Part shown: positions 4,206-5,378 of the stretch, one piece after another
Position numbering within the stretch: position 1 is the first letter of the stretch
Layout of the letters: each line of letters starts with the position of its first letter
Assembly: GCA_036377055.1 (NCBI GenBank)
Contig: DASUZD010000073.1
Span: 1 to 5,378 of the forward strand
Length of the DNA stretch: 5,378 nucleotides
Reading direction: 5' to 3'
DNA from: DASUZD01 sp036377055
GTDB taxonomy: Bacteria > Actinomycetota > Thermoleophilia > Gaiellales > Gaiellaceae
Notes under the pieces: generated by a model
Told to the model about the DNA's origin: nothing
What the model saw: the letters and a program-made list of their open reading frames with translations, nothing else
The model's database searches: none
Program-made: the position numbers and the translations under genes

Positions 4206-5378
4206 GTGGGAGCCGGTCGTCGGCCTGGAGATCCACGTCCAGCTGAAGACTCGGACGAAGATGTTCTGCCGCTGCGAGGTGGGGTTCGGCGCCGAGCCGA
4301 ACACGCGCACGTGCCCCGTCTGCCTCGCGCACCCGGGCTCGCTGCCCGTGCCGAACCGGACGGCGATCGAGTGGACGGTGAAGCTCGGGCTCGCGCTCGA
4401 CTGCGAGATCGCACGTCACGCGCTTTTCCACCGGAAGAACTACTTCTATCCGGACAACCCGAAGGGCTACCAGATCTCCCAGTACGACGTGCCGCTCGCG
4501 ACCGAGGGACGGCTGGTCGTGCCCGGCGCGGACGGCGACGACGAGGTCGGGATCATCCGCGCGCACCTCGAGGAGGACGCGGCGAAGACGGTGCACGTGG
4601 GCGGCGCGAGCGGCCGGATGGTCGGCGCGACGCACTCGGACGTCGACTTCAACCGCGGCGGAACGCCGCTTGTCGAGATCGTGACGAAGCCGGACATCCG
4701 CTCCGCCGACCAGGCGAAGCGCTTCCTCCAGCTCCTCCGCCAGACGATCGTCGAGCTCGGGATCTCCGATGCCGAGATGGAGAAGGGGACGCTGCGCTGC
4801 GACGCCAACGTCTCGGTGCGCGAGGTGGGGGAGACCGGCTTCCGCACCCGGACCGAGCTCAAGAACGTGAACTCGTTCAACTACGTCGCGCGCGGGATCG
4901 AGGCCGAGGTCGCGCGCCAGATCGCGATCTACGAGGCCGGTGGCGAGGTGGAGCAGGAGACGCGCGACTACGACCCCGCGACGGGGACGCTCTCCGTGCA
5001 CCGCTCGAAGGAGGAGGCCGAGGACTACCGCTATTTCCCGGAGCCGGACCTCGTGCCCGTCGAGCCGCCCGCCGAGCTCGTCGAGCGGCTGCGCGCCGAG
5101 CTGACGGAGCTCCCCGGCGCGCGGATCCGCCGGCTCGAGGAGCAGGTCGGCTTCGACCTGGCCTCGGGGCTCGTGACGAGCGGGCGCGCCGACCTCTACG
5201 AGCGCGTCGTCGAAGTCGGGGCCGAGCCGCGCGCCGTCGCGAACGTGCTGATGAACCAGTTCGCTGGGACGGGCGTTCCGCCGGCCGCGGTCACGGCCCG
5301 CGAGCTCGCGAAGCTGATCGACGCGCGCGACAAGATCCCGCGCGCGTCGTTCATGGAGGCGCTCGCAGCGAGCGGCGA
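4195..5378 (+). CDS. gatB: Asp-tRNA(Asn)/Glu-tRNA(Gln) amidotransferase subunit B (3' truncated)
   Basis: GatB binds the misacylated tRNA, phosphorylates its acyl side chain with ATP and transfers ammonia delivered from GatA. About 394 codons are present with no stop; family members are usually around 480 residues, so most of the C-terminal tRNA-binding GatB/YqeY-type tail lies beyond the edge. Visible marks in order: WEPVVGLEIHVQLKT (5-19, with E12 and H14 of the active site), a zinc-type set of cysteines C25, C27, C40 and C43 (CxC and CPVC), HRKNYFYPDNPKGYQISQYD (79-98), HLEEDAAK with the conserved acidic pair, DVDFNRGGTPLVEIVTKPDI, LRCDANVSV, RTELKNVNSF and DYRYFPEPDL. The GTG start has an ideal AAGGAGG and gives the expected N-terminus. 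It overlaps the upstream small ORF by 11 nt. The frame is intact to the edge, and truncation is due only to the window. Confidence 0.97.
   Translation, partial: MPREWEPVVGLEIHVQLKTRTKMFCRCEVGFGAEPNTRTCPVCLAHPGSLPVPNRTAIEWTVKLGLALDCEIARHALFHRKNYFYPDNPKGYQISQYDVPLATEGRLVVPGADGDDEVGIIRAHLEEDAAKTVHVGGASGRMVGATHSDVDFNRGGTPLVEIVTKPDIRSADQAKRFLQLLRQTIVELGISDAEMEKGTLRCDANVSVREVGETGFRTRTELKNVNSFNYVARGIEAEVARQIAIYEAGGEVEQETRDYDPATGTLSVHRSKEEAEDYRYFPEPDLVPVEPPAELVERLRAELTELPGARIRRLEEQVGFDLASGLVTSGRADLYERVVEVGAEPRAVANVLMNQFAGTGVPPAAVTARELAKLIDARDKIPRASFMEALAASG

Noticed and set aside
4057..5001. 314-codon reverse-strand frame antisense to gatB
   Set aside because: It is opposite a clear GatB frame, rich in Arg/Leu/Val/Asp typical of antisense shadows, and crosses the small ORF as well.

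Overview
This is a compact, very GC-rich stretch with strong G/C bias at third codon positions. GTG and TTG starts dominate: of the seven genes whose start I place on the + strand, only one uses ATG. Together with the gatC-gatA-gatB order and the style of the cold-shock and FolD proteins, this suggests a high-GC actinobacterium, possibly a deep lineage such as Thermoleophilia. The taxon is an inference; no 16S or other marker is present. Nearly all genes read left to right. I see no mobile element, CRISPR array, tRNA or rRNA.

Positions 1-98 hold the 5' end of a leftward gene that leaves the window and a short divergent control region. In that region a 31-bp inverted repeat is centred on two overlapping -10-like hexamers, and each hexamer lies 6-7 nt from a GTG start. 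Next come a ferritin/R2-like di-iron protein (95-907) and folD (907-1761), whose start overlaps the preceding stop by one base. They look like one transcription unit, with a hairpin plus T-run (1793-1821) after folD.

A single cold-shock protein gene (1843-2043) follows. It starts with TTG behind a strong Shine-Dalgarno and ends before a textbook Rho-independent terminator (2068-2096). The sequence just after the csp stop codon can instead form a 12-bp stem that is mutually exclusive with the terminator. Only 18 nt separate the T-tract from gatC, so there is essentially no room for a separate gatC promoter. This suggests a terminator/antiterminator switch linking csp to the gat genes.

From 2115 to the right edge lies the tRNA-dependent amidotransferase locus: gatC (2115-2396), a 124-nt structured spacer, gatA (2521-3951), an unrecognised 85-residue ORF (3948-4205) joined by overlaps to both neighbours, and gatB (4195 to the edge, about 394 codons, 3' truncated). 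GatCAB converts misacylated Glu-tRNA(Gln) and/or Asp-tRNA(Asn) to the correct aminoacyl-tRNA, so the host probably uses the indirect route for at least one amide tRNA.

The most promising under-described items are the small gene between gatA and gatB, the putative csp-gatC attenuator, and the symmetrical divergent leaderless-type promoter at the left edge.
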